Of a stretch of 64,000 nucleotides of DNA, positions 19,311 through 27,159 are shown piece after piece (within the stretch, counting starts at the first letter, position 1; each line of letters starts with the position of its first letter). The notes under the pieces are model-generated. The model was not told the DNA's origin, did not search any database, and saw only the letters and a program-made list of their open reading frames with translations. Origin of the DNA: Vibrio maritimus (lineage in GTDB: Bacteria > Pseudomonadota > Gammaproteobacteria > Enterobacterales > Vibrionaceae). A program made the translations under genes and the position numbers. Location of the stretch: contig NZ_CP090440.1 in NCBI RefSeq assembly GCF_021441885.1, positions 124,001 through 188,000 of the forward strand, given 5' to 3'.

Positions 19311-20572
19311 CCCAGCTTTCCTTTTATGGAATAAATCGGTTCAAGCAACCATTCCAATAACGTTCGCTTCTCAATAATTATATCGGCATTTCCAATCATC
19401 CCAACTTTTAGAGGAAAATACTTACCATAAGCGTGTATATTTTGATTTAATAGGCTAGCCCGAACACGATATACCGCCTCATCAACTTTTATTGGTAGTG
19501 TTTTTTCTGTTGGCAATAAAAGCGATTTATCAATATTAATTATTCTTCCTTTAGCTAAACCAAACTTCTGATAAGGAAAAGCATCGAAGCGAATACGAAC
19601 AGGATCTCCTATTTTAACAAATCCAGCTGATCGAGTTGGTAGTAATAGTTCAATTTCTAGAGGGGAATCCTCAGGTATTATGGTTAATATTGGGGATATA
19701 GGGTTAATTTGTGATCCCAAAGTAGATTGTATCGCAGTTACTACTCCTGTTTCAGGAGCTTTTTTAATGAATGCATACTGGTTGTTAAGCTCGAGTTTTT
19801 TTGCCTGAAGCTCGGATATTAAACGTTGAGTGGACAGCTTTTTAAGCTCCAGCTGTTCAGGTAGGGCTAATTTTTGAGAATGTAAGCTGTCTATTTCAAC
19901 TGAAATGGATGCGATCTCTTGATCAAGTCGTTCAGATAATGAAATGGCTTCTAGAAGCTCCTCCTCCATGCTTGCGAGAAGCGTCGAAGAGAGAAAACCT
20001 TTATCATATAGTATTTTGTTATTGGTTAATCGTTGCTGCTTAAGATTTAATCGTTTTTGACTAGTCGCCTTTGCTTTTTCAATAGCTAACAAGCTACGTT
20101 GTAACTGATTTAATTGGCGTTCAATTCTCAGCTCATCTTTTACAAAGACTTTTTTTATAGTGTGGATCTCTTTGGTCAGTGCATCGATCTGAGTATCGAT
20201 TTCCTTAATAAGTTCGGCTGATAATTCCACTCCGCTATCTAAGTTTTGGCTATTTAGAATCCTTGCTATTGGCTGTCCTTGCTCGACTTTCTGCCCTTCA
20301 ACAACGAATAAATCATCAATTACGCCATTGCGTCCAGAAAATATTTTCACGATACCTTTTTTAGGAATTAAGTATCCATTAACAGTTTCTTTTCGATAAA
20401 AAGAGGATTGTGTGGCATATATCATCATTATGACAAATGACAAAAAAAACAAAATAACTATACTTTGAAGGGAAATATGTGGAGTTAGTATAATACTTCC
20501 ATTTAAACGGTTTTTCTTTGCCTCAATAACCTCTTTTCTAAATAATGCCGTTGAGCTAGATCTTTTTATCAT
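19307..20572 (-). CDS. HlyD/CvaA-type membrane fusion protein
   Basis: The 421-residue protein has one N-terminal membrane segment (about residues 33-52, IVILFFLSFVIMMIYA). It then has a lipoyl-like half (GRNGVIDDLFVVEGQKVEQG), a long coiled coil of about 150 residues, the second half-motif (APETGVVTAIQSTLGSQI) and a beta-barrel region. Such adaptors bridge the inner-membrane ABC exporter to an outer-membrane TolC channel. No TolC-like gene is present, so a host TolC would be needed. It lies directly upstream of the exporter gene and downstream of the ClpP-like lipoprotein gene. Confidence 0.92.
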   Translation of the reverse strand: MIKRSSSTALFRKEVIEAKKNRLNGSIILTPHISLQSIVILFFLSFVIMMIYATQSSFYRKETVNGYLIPKKGIVKIFSGRNGVIDDLFVVEGQKVEQGQPIARILNSQNLDSGVELSAELIKEIDTQIDALTKEIHTIKKVFVKDELRIERQLNQLQRSLLAIEKAKATSQKRLNLKQQRLTNNKILYDKGFLSSTLLASMEEELLEAISLSERLDQEIASISVEIDSLHSQKLALPEQLELKKLSTQRLISELQAKKLELNNQYAFIKKAPETGVVTAIQSTLGSQINPISPILTIIPEDSPLEIELLLPTRSAGFVKIGDPVRIRFDAFPYQKFGLAKGRIINIDKSLLLPTEKTLPIKVDEAVYRVRASLLNQNIHAYGKYFPLKVGMIGNADIIIEKRTLLEWLLEPIYSIKGKLG

Positions 20573-20611
20573 GACACTTTATCAATATTCATTATGACCA
20601 ATGGAATTAAA

Positions 20612-21313
20612 TTAATTATTAAAAGGAAATATTAAGCATTGAAGGTCAACCCCTTCATATGATAACGGTATTTCTTCATCTTCAAATCTTGCCTTTATTC
20701 CCATTCTTTTTATGTCGGAAATTTTATATGTCCAACCTTGAAAATTACCGGCCTCGCCAATTTTACTACAGTGACGTTCAGCTTTTAAAAGCTCGAAGTC
20801 ATTCAAAACACCGTAAATAGTAATATTATGATCTATGTTGAACTTATTAAATATCTCTGTCTCTTTCTTTTTCCACAATTCTATTCTAGCTATAGCATCT
20901 GGATTACTTTCAAGTTCATCTTCCCAATGCTCCTGGTAAGCTCCACCGTGCCACCCAACGATGGTTCCTTTTTTTACCACAGCATTTTTTGATGAAGGTA
21001 ATATATAATTAGCACAAGCAGAGTAACATTGAACATCAAAGGTAACTTTGATGTTATTATCGAAAATATAATTAGCCAATCGAATGGCAGGTATATTAGC
21101 TCCTCCTTCTGATGTTATGCGGAGGTTCGTATTACCATTACTTAGCAGATCAATTGTTTCATCTACTGATTTTTCCGTAATAGCTCCTTTAAAAATTACG
21201 TCACCATTTAATGTATAGACTTTAGTATTAGGTGCATTGTCATAACATGCCGATAATGTGAAAACCATAAGCAGACAGCTAAACTGCTTATGAAATTTAA
21301 GTGGTGATAGCAC
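20612..21313 (-). CDS. ClpP-like lipoprotein in the microcin operon
   Basis: The start is GTG, overlapping the precursor's TAG by one base (TAGTG) with GAGGAAAT just upstream. The product of about 233 residues has a lipoprotein signal (FTLSAC lipobox, Cys about residue 23). The mature part follows the periplasmic ClpP/crotonase-like layout: LRITSEGGANIPA, then CYSACANYILP with the likely nucleophile Ser, then VGWHGG with the likely His. This could be a membrane-anchored serine hydrolase. Within the operon it may be an immunity, maturation or self-protection factor; that role is inference. I know of no standard microcin cluster with such a member. Confidence 0.75.
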   Translation of the reverse strand: MLSPLKFHKQFSCLLMVFTLSACYDNAPNTKVYTLNGDVIFKGAITEKSVDETIDLLSNGNTNLRITSEGGANIPAIRLANYIFDNNIKVTFDVQCYSACANYILPSSKNAVVKKGTIVGWHGGAYQEHWEDELESNPDAIARIELWKKKETEIFNKFNIDHNITIYGVLNDFELLKAERHCSKIGEAGNFQGWTYKISDIKRMGIKARFEDEEIPLSYEGVDLQCLIFPFNN

Positions 21314-21567
21314 TATCTTCTATTTCCTCTTGAGCCTCCCGTAGAAGTTCTATCATTAGAAGTTCCACGTCTTTCACTTAAAGGATAGCCATGATGATAA
21401 CCATCGTGTTTAGTTCCTTTTTTAGAGTCATTTAAACGGTCATTTATTTTACGTGCACCACATGTGTTATCGTTGATTTTTTTTGGCACACCTTTACATA
21501 AATCAGCACCAAAGTCATAAGCACCACCAATCACGTGTCCCAACTCATCATGGTTAAGTTCTTTCAT
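21313..21567 (-). CDS. Microcin/class II bacteriocin precursor
   Basis: The 84-residue product starts with a 15-residue double-glycine leader, MKELNHDELGHVIGG, the same length and pattern (L4, E8, L9, V12, GG) as leaders cut by C39 exporters such as that of microcin V. The 69-residue core begins AYDFGADLCKG, has two cysteines (24 and 36) that could form one disulfide, and ends in a Gly-, Ser- and Arg-rich tail (GGSRGNRR). GGAGAAC precedes the ATG. The next gene overlaps the stop. The core resembles no bacteriocin I can name. Confidence 0.85.
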   Translation of the reverse strand: MKELNHDELGHVIGGAYDFGADLCKGVPKKINDNTCGARKINDRLNDSKKGTKHDGYHHGYPLSERRGTSNDRTSTGGSRGNRR

Positions 21568-21586
21568 TCTTTGTTCTCCGTCGGTT

Positions 21587-21623
21587 AAAAGTATTAAACT
21601 ACAGTAAAAGTATTAAACTACAG
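21587..21623. repeat. 18-bp direct repeat upstream of the microcin gene
   Basis: AAAAGTATTAAACTACAG occurs twice at a 19-bp spacing, about 20-55 bases before the precursor start and overlapping its likely leader. It could be an operator or a simple slippage duplication. Confidence 0.6.
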
Positions 21624-21750
21624 ATAGTTGTATAAAAATGTAACACCTTGTTAGATATAAGTTTTTATTTATTGACCAAACTCACAACACTAAACCAAAT
21701 TATCAATAAAATTATCAACTCTCCTTCATGCAAGACCTATAATGGCTCCG

Positions 21751-22362
21751 TTAACTATTTTTGACTAGCGTGCCAGATTCTCCAAATTTTGAAACGGAGC
21801 CCTCTTCTGTCATTGCCATTTTTAACGCTCGATATATTGTTGCCTCTCCAAGCTCAAATTCTTTGGCCAACTGCCCAATAGTTGCTCCGTCAGTTCGGCG
21901 AACATATATCGTCTGGCATAGTTGTTCATTAAGTTTTGCCGGACGCCCAAACTTCACTCCATTTTCTTTTGCTTTGGCAATGCCTTCAGCTTGTCGCTCT
22001 GTGCGTAAGTCATTTTCAAATTCAGCGATCGATGCCAATATATTGAACATTAATCTACCGGTTGAGGTTCTGGTATCGATGTTTTGGTCGATGACGATTA
22101 AGTTGATTTTTTCCTGCTCAAAGCGCTTGGCGAGTTGCGCGAGATGGACAACGGAGCGAGCTAAGCGATCTAGACGAGTGATAACTAAGGTGTCGCCTTC
22201 TCGAAGGTAATTCATACAAGATTGAAACTCTGGACGATTTGAGGTTCGACCACTTCTCTTTTCTTGATAAATACGTTGACAACCACTGTCATTTAACTTC
22301 TCTAGCTGAACATCCAAACTTTGACCTGTTGAGCTGACCCGAGCGTATCCAACTTTCTCCAT
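21751..22362 (-). CDS. Serine recombinase (Tn3-type resolvase/invertase)
   Basis: The 203-residue protein is complete. The catalytic N-terminus is GYARVSSTGQSLDVQ, followed by the arginine region ITRLDRLARSV, the FNILASIAEFENDLRTERQ helix and a C-terminal helix-turn-helix (GATIGQLAKEFELGEATIYR). Such enzymes resolve cointegrates or invert DNA. A res-like inverted repeat lies just upstream. No transposase partner is present, so the gene is probably left from a Tn3-type element or kept for plasmid multimer resolution. Confidence 0.92.
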   Translation of the reverse strand: MEKVGYARVSSTGQSLDVQLEKLNDSGCQRIYQEKRSGRTSNRPEFQSCMNYLREGDTLVITRLDRLARSVVHLAQLAKRFEQEKINLIVIDQNIDTRTSTGRLMFNILASIAEFENDLRTERQAEGIAKAKENGVKFGRPAKLNEQLCQTIYVRRTDGATIGQLAKEFELGEATIYRALKMAMTEEGSVSKFGESGTLVKNS

Positions 22363-22408
22363 AACCTATCAATACCCCTAAGATGTTTTGATTTTTCACT
22401 TATAATAG

Positions 22409-22446
22409 TACTTTTGATAGGTGATTTCACGAACTATCAAAAAGTA
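22409..22446. promoter_or_regulatory. res-like inverted repeat upstream of the resolvase
   Basis: TACTTTTGATAG and CTATCAAAAAGTA form an inverted repeat with 13 bases between the arms, about 50 bases before the resolvase start. A further CCTATCAA piece lies at the start codon. The spacing and palindromic arms fit a resolvase binding site that also regulates the gene. Confidence 0.6.
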
Positions 22447-22465
22447 TACAATTTAAGGGTATTCT

Positions 22466-22704
22466 ATGAATAGCAGTGAAACCTTTCTTAACAGTTATCA
22501 AAGGTGCCGTATTGGTAGCGAGTTTATAAATGACTTTTTGGATTTATTTTGTGATGCTAACCCTCGTTTCTAAGAGGTCGATAAAGAAAAGCAAGCACGT
22601 GTGCTAAAAACCTCTCTGGTTTTGATACAAAACGCCCCCACAACGGCGCCAATACACAACACGGCTAGGGATTTGACTATAAAGTACAAAGAAGATACGG
22701 GGTG
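22466..22704 (+). pseudogene. Globin-like gene remnant
   Basis: From ATG at 22466 the frame reads MNSSETFLNSYQRC, then SEFINDFLDLFCDANPRF, a TAA stop, then EVDKEKQARVLKTSLVLI. This follows the start of bacterial group I globins (an F-x-D-x-F helix, then a KQ-x-R-x-L-x-x-S helix). After that the frame degenerates. The haem-binding part is not seen. This assignment rests on pattern only. Confidence 0.4.
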
Positions 22705-22742
22705 ACGCTTGGTAGGATCTGAAGCCAATGGAAATGTAAGAC

Positions 22743-22805
22743 GTACGAAGGGGAGAATAAACTCCCCTTCGTACACTTAACGTACTGTCCTGACACACAG
22801 TACGT
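22743..22805. other. Two adjacent perfect hairpins
   Basis: GTACGAAGGGGAG / CTCCCCTTCGTAC (13-bp stem, 6-base loop) is followed six bases later by ACGTACTGT / ACAGTACGT (9-bp stem, 8-base loop). No coding frame is convincing here, and the short minus-strand frames crossing it are in conflicting phases. The stretch could be a structured RNA or a bidirectional terminator lacking T-runs. Confidence 0.55.
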
Positions 22806-23446
22806 AGTGCTTCTTTGTTTAGCAAGATCACCTTTACTATTGCCGCTCAACAATAAAAGTAAGCCGAGGGGAAGAGGCACAAAAAAGCACTGTGCAACAG
22901 TGTGCGTAATTTTAGATAATAAAAACGAGATGTAGTTAACAAATTTATAACATTAATGTTTGCGCAGTTTAAGGGGTAATGACCGTGTAGCTGCGATAAC
23001 CGCCATCAAACGCTGATCTCTTTAATTTACAAGGGTTGAAAGCGGGTGCCTCAAACTCATCTCAAAAACAAAGTCTCATCAGTTCCGACTATCGATGAGT
23101 TTTGATATTGAAAAGTTGACGGTTATCGTAGCAACTCGGTTAAACCGGATATTACTAACAGGGACTTACATGTTAGAGGAATATTCTGCCTATTATGGTA
23201 AATAGCGTAATTTAAGGTTTTTTTGCCAAATGTTAACTGTCTGTGAACGGCTTTTATTTCACCTCGATCACACCGTCTAACCCTTAAAATGATCAACTTT
23301 CTTAGTTGTACACTTTTTATCCACTATTTTTGTGCATAACACAGAATCGTTTTCCCTTCTCACATTATTCAGTGCCAAATCGCAATTTTTAGGCTGATCG
23401 TGCCTTCACACTAAGTAATGTTGTCACATTTCACTTATATATTTTT
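22806..23446. other. Intergenic upstream of kfrA copy 1
   Basis: No gene seen. The last 250 bases resemble the region upstream of the second kfrA (about 29310-29450), sharing GCCAAATGTTAA and TTTCACCTCGATC, so this is the duplicated plasmid-maintenance control region. Confidence 0.5.
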
Positions 23447-23497
23447 TGTTTGTACGTTTGTTGGTAAACATACAAACGTACAAACGTACAAACATAC
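23447..23497. promoter_or_regulatory. Iterated operator upstream of kfrA copy 1
   Basis: The stretch contains TTTGTACGTTTGTTGG followed by tandem ACAAACGT units (TACAAACGTACAAACGTAC). The units read as inverted and direct copies of a GTTTGTACGTTTGT core. The location just before the start fits autoregulation, as known for KfrA proteins. Confidence 0.7.
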
Positions 23498-23520
23498 TTT
23501 GAAAGTGACAGGTGGACAAA

Positions 23521-24075
23521 ATGGCAAGAGAAAGAGCTTTTTCAGATCAGCAAGTCATTGAAGCAGCGAACGCTTTATTGGTCGAAGGTAAAAATATCAA
23601 TGGAACGTCCCTACGTAATAAAATCGGTACTGGGCGTCCATCTGCATTAATGGATGTTTATAGAGAGCTAGAAGGTGAGGGACAAATCCTTGCGCCTACC
23701 GTACCTGACACAACTGAGAAAGCCCTTGTACATCAGGAGTTACCGCCCGAAGTCGCGGATAAGTTGTCAATAATGTTGGCCGATGTTGAACATTTGGTTC
23801 ACCAAATTAATGACCATGCTCACTACACTGTTGAGCAGCGTTTAAATAATGCCATTGCTGAGGCCAATGAAAGAGCCGCCGATGTAGCTAGGCGCGAAGC
23901 TGAGTCTATTCAAGAACAAGATAAAGCCTTTGAACAGTTGGAAGATGCTTTAGAAAAAATTGCAGATCTGCAACAAAGGTTAAAAGATGCAGAGCAGGAA
24001 AACAGTAAATTAAGTGCTGATCTTAACGTTGCTCGTAGGGGTTCTACGCCGGAACCGCCGAAATTTCCGATCTGA
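23521..24075 (+). CDS. kfrA: KfrA-type DNA-binding protein, C-truncated copy
   Basis: I chose ATG 23521 (MARERAFSDQQV) because AGGTGG lies upstream and the paralogue starts the same way. The 184-residue product has the KfrA N-terminal DNA-binding domain (GKNINGTSLRNKIGTGRPSA) and the first part of the alanine/glutamate-rich coiled coil (YTVEQRLNNAIAEANERAAD). After LNVARRG it departs from the paralogue at 29551-30651 and ends within 10 residues, so about 180 residues of coiled coil are missing. KfrA proteins repress their own gene and assist plasmid partition. The shortened form may still bind DNA and compete with the full protein. Confidence 0.82.
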   Translation: MARERAFSDQQVIEAANALLVEGKNINGTSLRNKIGTGRPSALMDVYRELEGEGQILAPTVPDTTEKALVHQELPPEVADKLSIMLADVEHLVHQINDHAHYTVEQRLNNAIAEANERAADVARREAESIQEQDKAFEQLEDALEKIADLQQRLKDAEQENSKLSADLNVARRGSTPEPPKFPI

Positions 24076-24079
24076 GGTT

Positions 24080-24352
24080 TTAATTATCTTTGGGGACTTC
24101 AATTACGCCATCAGCAATGCCCTCCGCCAAACGTTCCATCCATTTTGCAAATCGGAAAAAACCAGGATATTGCAAGCAGATGTAGTCCAACTCGACTTTT
24201 GATGAGCTGTCTATCACGCGTTTGAAAGCATCCATATAGTCATAACAGCCTTGTAAAAGCTGATCATCTCCATCTTCTGTCAAAGGAAATCGACAAGCAT
24301 AATCATTAACTATTTGGACCAGTTGTTGTTGCTCTGTGGTTAAGTAGACCAT
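24080..24352 (-). CDS. Small protein of unknown function after the toxin operon
   Basis: ATG 24352 follows AAGGATAATA, giving a product of about 90 residues (MVYLTTEQQQLVQIV). It is acidic, helical and soluble, with FRFAKWMERLAEGIADG near the end. It lies third in a minus-strand operon behind a PAAR toxin and a small membrane protein and is convergent with kfrA copy 1. It may be a second immunity or an orphan; no family was recognised. Confidence 0.6.
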   Translation of the reverse strand: MVYLTTEQQQLVQIVNDYACRFPLTEDGDDQLLQGCYDYMDAFKRVIDSSSKVELDYICLQYPGFFRFAKWMERLAEGIADGVIEVPKDN

Positions 24353-24371
24353 TATTATCCTTAAGATAGCG

Positions 24372-24797
24372 TTAATCACACGTTTCTGGGGGAAGAACGT
24401 ACGTTTTACTTGAGTATTTCAATGCAAACTCTCGTTCAGATGTACATTCGATGTAGCCTTTTTCATCAAGTTCTTTCTTTGTGATTGTTGTCATTATCCA
24501 TCCTGTTATAAAGCTAATCAAAACCATTAAAGATAAGATGATCAGAATGATCTTAGGCATCCATCTTAGAGACTTACCTGTGAGAAGAACTACGATTGTG
24601 AATGTTGTTACTATCAAAGTGATGCTAAATAATGCGAATAATGAAGCGTTGTTGAGGGCACTATAAATTGTAACGATGCTTTCGTAAGCAGTTAAGGTAT
24701 TGATTACTTGCAATGAAAAGTAACCAAATATTGATAGAAATGGAGCCAAGAATAAAACAAGGTATAGAAATACTTTAAAGCGATTAATTTTCATCAA
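24372..24797 (-). CDS. Small membrane protein, likely immunity to the PAAR toxin
   Basis: The 141-residue product has about three to four membrane segments (VFLYLVLFLAPFLSIFGYF, LFALFSITLIVTTFTIVVLL, IILIILSLMVLISFITGWI) and a Cys-containing tail (GYIECTSEREFALKY). The layout resembles DUF1240-type small membrane proteins found next to polymorphic toxins. Its start overlaps the PAAR toxin gene by 14 bases, implying coupled translation. A membrane immunity protein fits a toxin with a hydrophobic, pore-like C-terminus; this is inference. Confidence 0.65.
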   Translation of the reverse strand: MMKINRFKVFLYLVLFLAPFLSIFGYFSLQVINTLTAYESIVTIYSALNNASLFALFSITLIVTTFTIVVLLTGKSLRWMPKIILIILSLMVLISFITGWIMTTITKKELDEKGYIECTSEREFALKYSSKTYVLPPETCD

Positions 24798-25953
24798 TTA
24801 ACCTCTCTACTTCTTTCTTCATGGGTTCGGTGTATTTGTATTTTTCGTCAATAGCTGAAACAATTAACCCGATACCAAAAGCTGAAATTGCAAATACGGC
24901 TAATACTGCTGCTGTTGGTGGAGTAAAAGCCCATGCAACACCAATTTTAAGTCCTAAAGTAAACCCTTGAGCGAGTACACCAGCTACAACCCCCTTAGAT
25001 ATATCCGCCGTAAATTGCCCTACGACTTCGCCTAGCGTCTTCTCATCGTGCAGCATGTAATCAACCGCATTGACTGCACCACTAAACACGACTTCGACAA
25101 AAATGTTTCCTCTCAAAAAACTGATATTTCCTTGAACAGTATTCAGTGCGTGGCCAATTTTAAGCATTTGAGGCGTAGCCTCTTGCCAACGGATGCCTAA
25201 ATCTAAATATCGAGGTTTGTAGTTCTCAACCACTATATTCATCACGCCGTTGATATTGACCGCTTTAGCAGTCGCTCCCCATCCTCCAAGCTCTTTAGCG
25301 ACTTCATAAGCACCTTTAAGTCCCATTCCAACACCAGTGTAATCTTTGCCTGTAGAAAGCTGTCCATGTGTGTCTTTGATGAGTAAATCTAAATACTCAT
25401 TGGCTTCTTCAATGGTAAGAATTGCAATGCTCACGTTCTCTTGTTGAGATGTGTCCCACTGGTATTCTTTAGCTTGCTTTTGTAAATCTTCGTTCCATTC
25501 AATTTCAGCAAGATCATACGCTTGCTGTCCTGTAGACAGTGAAGAGCTCACACCTGAATAACTCCCTCCCATTGAACTCGTAACACTCTGATAAGTTGCA
25601 TCCATATCTTGCGGACTGGCGTGAGGTTTAAATCCATGAACCTGTCCATTACTTTGAGAGAATTTCATTGCTCCGGCGGAAGCAATGAGCGTATTTGAGC
25701 CAAAAGGACATTCACAAGCGACGATATCGCCATGTAATGCGACCTGAATATTATCGACAATGACCGCTATTTTTTCTAAAGGAATGATTTCCCCTTGCCC
25801 TTTTTTGCAAGCGGGACACGTCGCTATCATTTTTATCTGCGTGACGTCTTCCCCCAGAAACATGACATTACCGACACCCGATGTCACGACACCTCCTGTC
25901 GTCGTTTTGTCCCCTTTGTGTATTAAGCCTCGACCTTCTGCTTGTGCTGACAT
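24784..25953 (-). CDS. PAAR-domain toxin, candidate type VI secretion effector
   Basis: ATG 25953 (MSAQAEGRG) is preferred over an upstream start because AAGGAACT lies just before it. The product of about 389 residues begins with a PAAR-like spike-tip domain (residues 1-90: GLIHKGDKTTTGGVVTSG, then HGDIVACECPFGSN). A Ser/Gln-rich linker follows. The C-terminal 200 residues hold amphipathic and hydrophobic glycine-rich stretches (FTADISKGVVAGVLAQGF, AFAISAFGIGLIVSAI-like), consistent with membrane disruption. No other type VI genes are in the window, so delivery would depend on a host system. The adjacent membrane gene is the likely immunity. Confidence 0.75.
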   Translation of the reverse strand: MSAQAEGRGLIHKGDKTTTGGVVTSGVGNVMFLGEDVTQIKMIATCPACKKGQGEIIPLEKIAVIVDNIQVALHGDIVACECPFGSNTLIASAGAMKFSQSNGQVHGFKPHASPQDMDATYQSVTSSMGGSYSGVSSSLSTGQQAYDLAEIEWNEDLQKQAKEYQWDTSQQENVSIAILTIEEANEYLDLLIKDTHGQLSTGKDYTGVGMGLKGAYEVAKELGGWGATAKAVNINGVMNIVVENYKPRYLDLGIRWQEATPQMLKIGHALNTVQGNISFLRGNIFVEVVFSGAVNAVDYMLHDEKTLGEVVGQFTADISKGVVAGVLAQGFTLGLKIGVAWAFTPPTAAVLAVFAISAFGIGLIVSAIDEKYKYTEPMKKEVERLIDEN

Positions 25954-26047
25954 TGTGAGTTCCTTATTGACTATTTTGCCTATCAAGGTGTTTGGAATTC
26001 GGAAAAAAATCCTACGTTAATTGGCAATACCGGCCTGTTTTTATTCA

Positions 26048-26510
26048 TTATGATTCGGCTTTATTGCGAGAAAGCGTTCTATATACTGTTGGCCGTGAGA
26101 CGGAAAACAGTTCAGCTAAATCGCTAATAGAGTATTGTCCTGTACCATACATTCGACACAGCTCCTTTTGCTGTTTCTCTGAAAGTTTTGGTTGTTTCCC
26201 TCGAAGCTTCTCTTTAGCTCGGGCAATCGCCATTCCTTCACGTGTTCTCAAACGGATCAAATCCCTTTCAAACTCAGCAAAAGTAGCCAAAATATTAAAG
26301 AACATCTTTCCCATTGGGTCTGTTGGATCATAAATACTTGAACCTAATGCCAATTTTACGCCTCGACTTTGTAATATATCCGCAATAGCTCGAGCATCAG
26401 GGACTGAACGAGCTAAGCGATCGAGTTTCGGTACAACGAGCATGTCGCCATGACGTAAAGCGGCAAGCGCTTGATCGAGTCCTGGTCTTTGCCTATTCGG
26501 GGTTTTGTGC
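26048..26510 (-). pseudogene. Serine recombinase fragment
   Basis: The open frame keeps VPKLDRLARSVPDARAIAD, DPMGKMFFNILATFAEFERD and a helix-turn-helix (YSISDLAELFSVSRPTVYR). It reads upstream into RQRPGLDQALAALRHGDML but is then cut at 26499 by an inverted-repeat-bounded segment. The catalytic N-terminus with the serine is lost, so it is inactive. Confidence 0.8.
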
Positions 26511-26718
26511 CCATTTCAGCAGAAAGTCCAGACTTGGCTCTCAGGTTATGTCCTGTAAGGTCTATCATAACTTAAATGGCGGTAGCTATGTCTACTTTGA
26601 TACGCAAATCCATAGGTATTAACTGATTATTCTGTTGAACCTGATTTACTGTAACGCCTTTACGGATAAGGGCTGAAGGCTCACATTGTATTTTTCGCTG
26701 AAATGGGCGCAAAACCCC
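26499..26718. mobile_element. Candidate Tn3-type miniature inverted-repeat element
   Basis: The segment begins GGGGTTTTGTGCCCATTTC and ends with the inverted counterpart GAAATGGGCGCAAAACCCC, about 24 bp of near-perfect terminal repeat starting with GGGG, as in Tn3-family ends. The 170 bases between have no gene. It adjoins the broken recombinase. The 5-base flanks (TATTC and ATCTT) are not identical, so a target duplication is not seen. Confidence 0.5.
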
Positions 26719-26875
26719 ATCTTCAAATGTGGTTAAAAGAGTATGGGAGATATTTTTAAGACTAATGTTGTTACAGTGTAACTAATTTTATGTAAATAAA
26801 AACCGATGTTTCTTTTATTTATGCAGAAATATCGGTTTATGTCTAAATTTCAATGAAATACATACGGTACCACAA

Positions 26876-27151
26876 TCAAACATGCTCTCTAATCCACTTC
26901 CATGTTTCTTCATCTAACCACCCTTGATATTCACATTCATTTTCATTGACTTTTGATATAAACATTTTGTCATTGTTATCCAGATAGGAGGTAAGCTTGT
27001 CGCCTACTTGAGATGCCGATAATGGTGTAGAGAGTAACCATGTTGACTCCATGATATGATTGCACGCTCCCAAACTTCGTATCACTGAATAAATTTCCTC
27101 ATACTTTTTATCTGAATGGCTTAAGTCATAACTAATGGAATATACGCTCAT
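26876..27151 (-). CDS. Cas2-like (SinR/VapD-type) small protein, copy 2
   Basis: The 91-residue product is a close paralogue of 14728-15009, sharing MESTWLLSTPLSASQV, LTSYLDNNDKMFISKV and GWLDEETWKWIREH. Differences are scattered and conservative, suggesting both are under selection or were duplicated recently. The leader with AGGAAG, terminator hairpin and upstream element is also conserved. No CRISPR repeats are present anywhere in the window. Confidence 0.75.
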   Translation of the reverse strand: MSVYSISYDLSHSDKKYEEIYSVIRSLGACNHIMESTWLLSTPLSASQVGDKLTSYLDNNDKMFISKVNENECEYQGWLDEETWKWIREHV

Positions 27152-27159
27152 TTTCGCTT

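Noticed and set aside
21743..21800. Small IS6-like inverted pair GGCTCCGTT / AACGGAGCC
   Set aside because: One arm lies inside the end of an intact resolvase gene and the match is only 9 bases, so chance is likely.
22570..22880. Three overlapping minus-strand frames of 67-75 codons
   Set aside because: They conflict in phase, cross two perfect hairpins and have no start signals.
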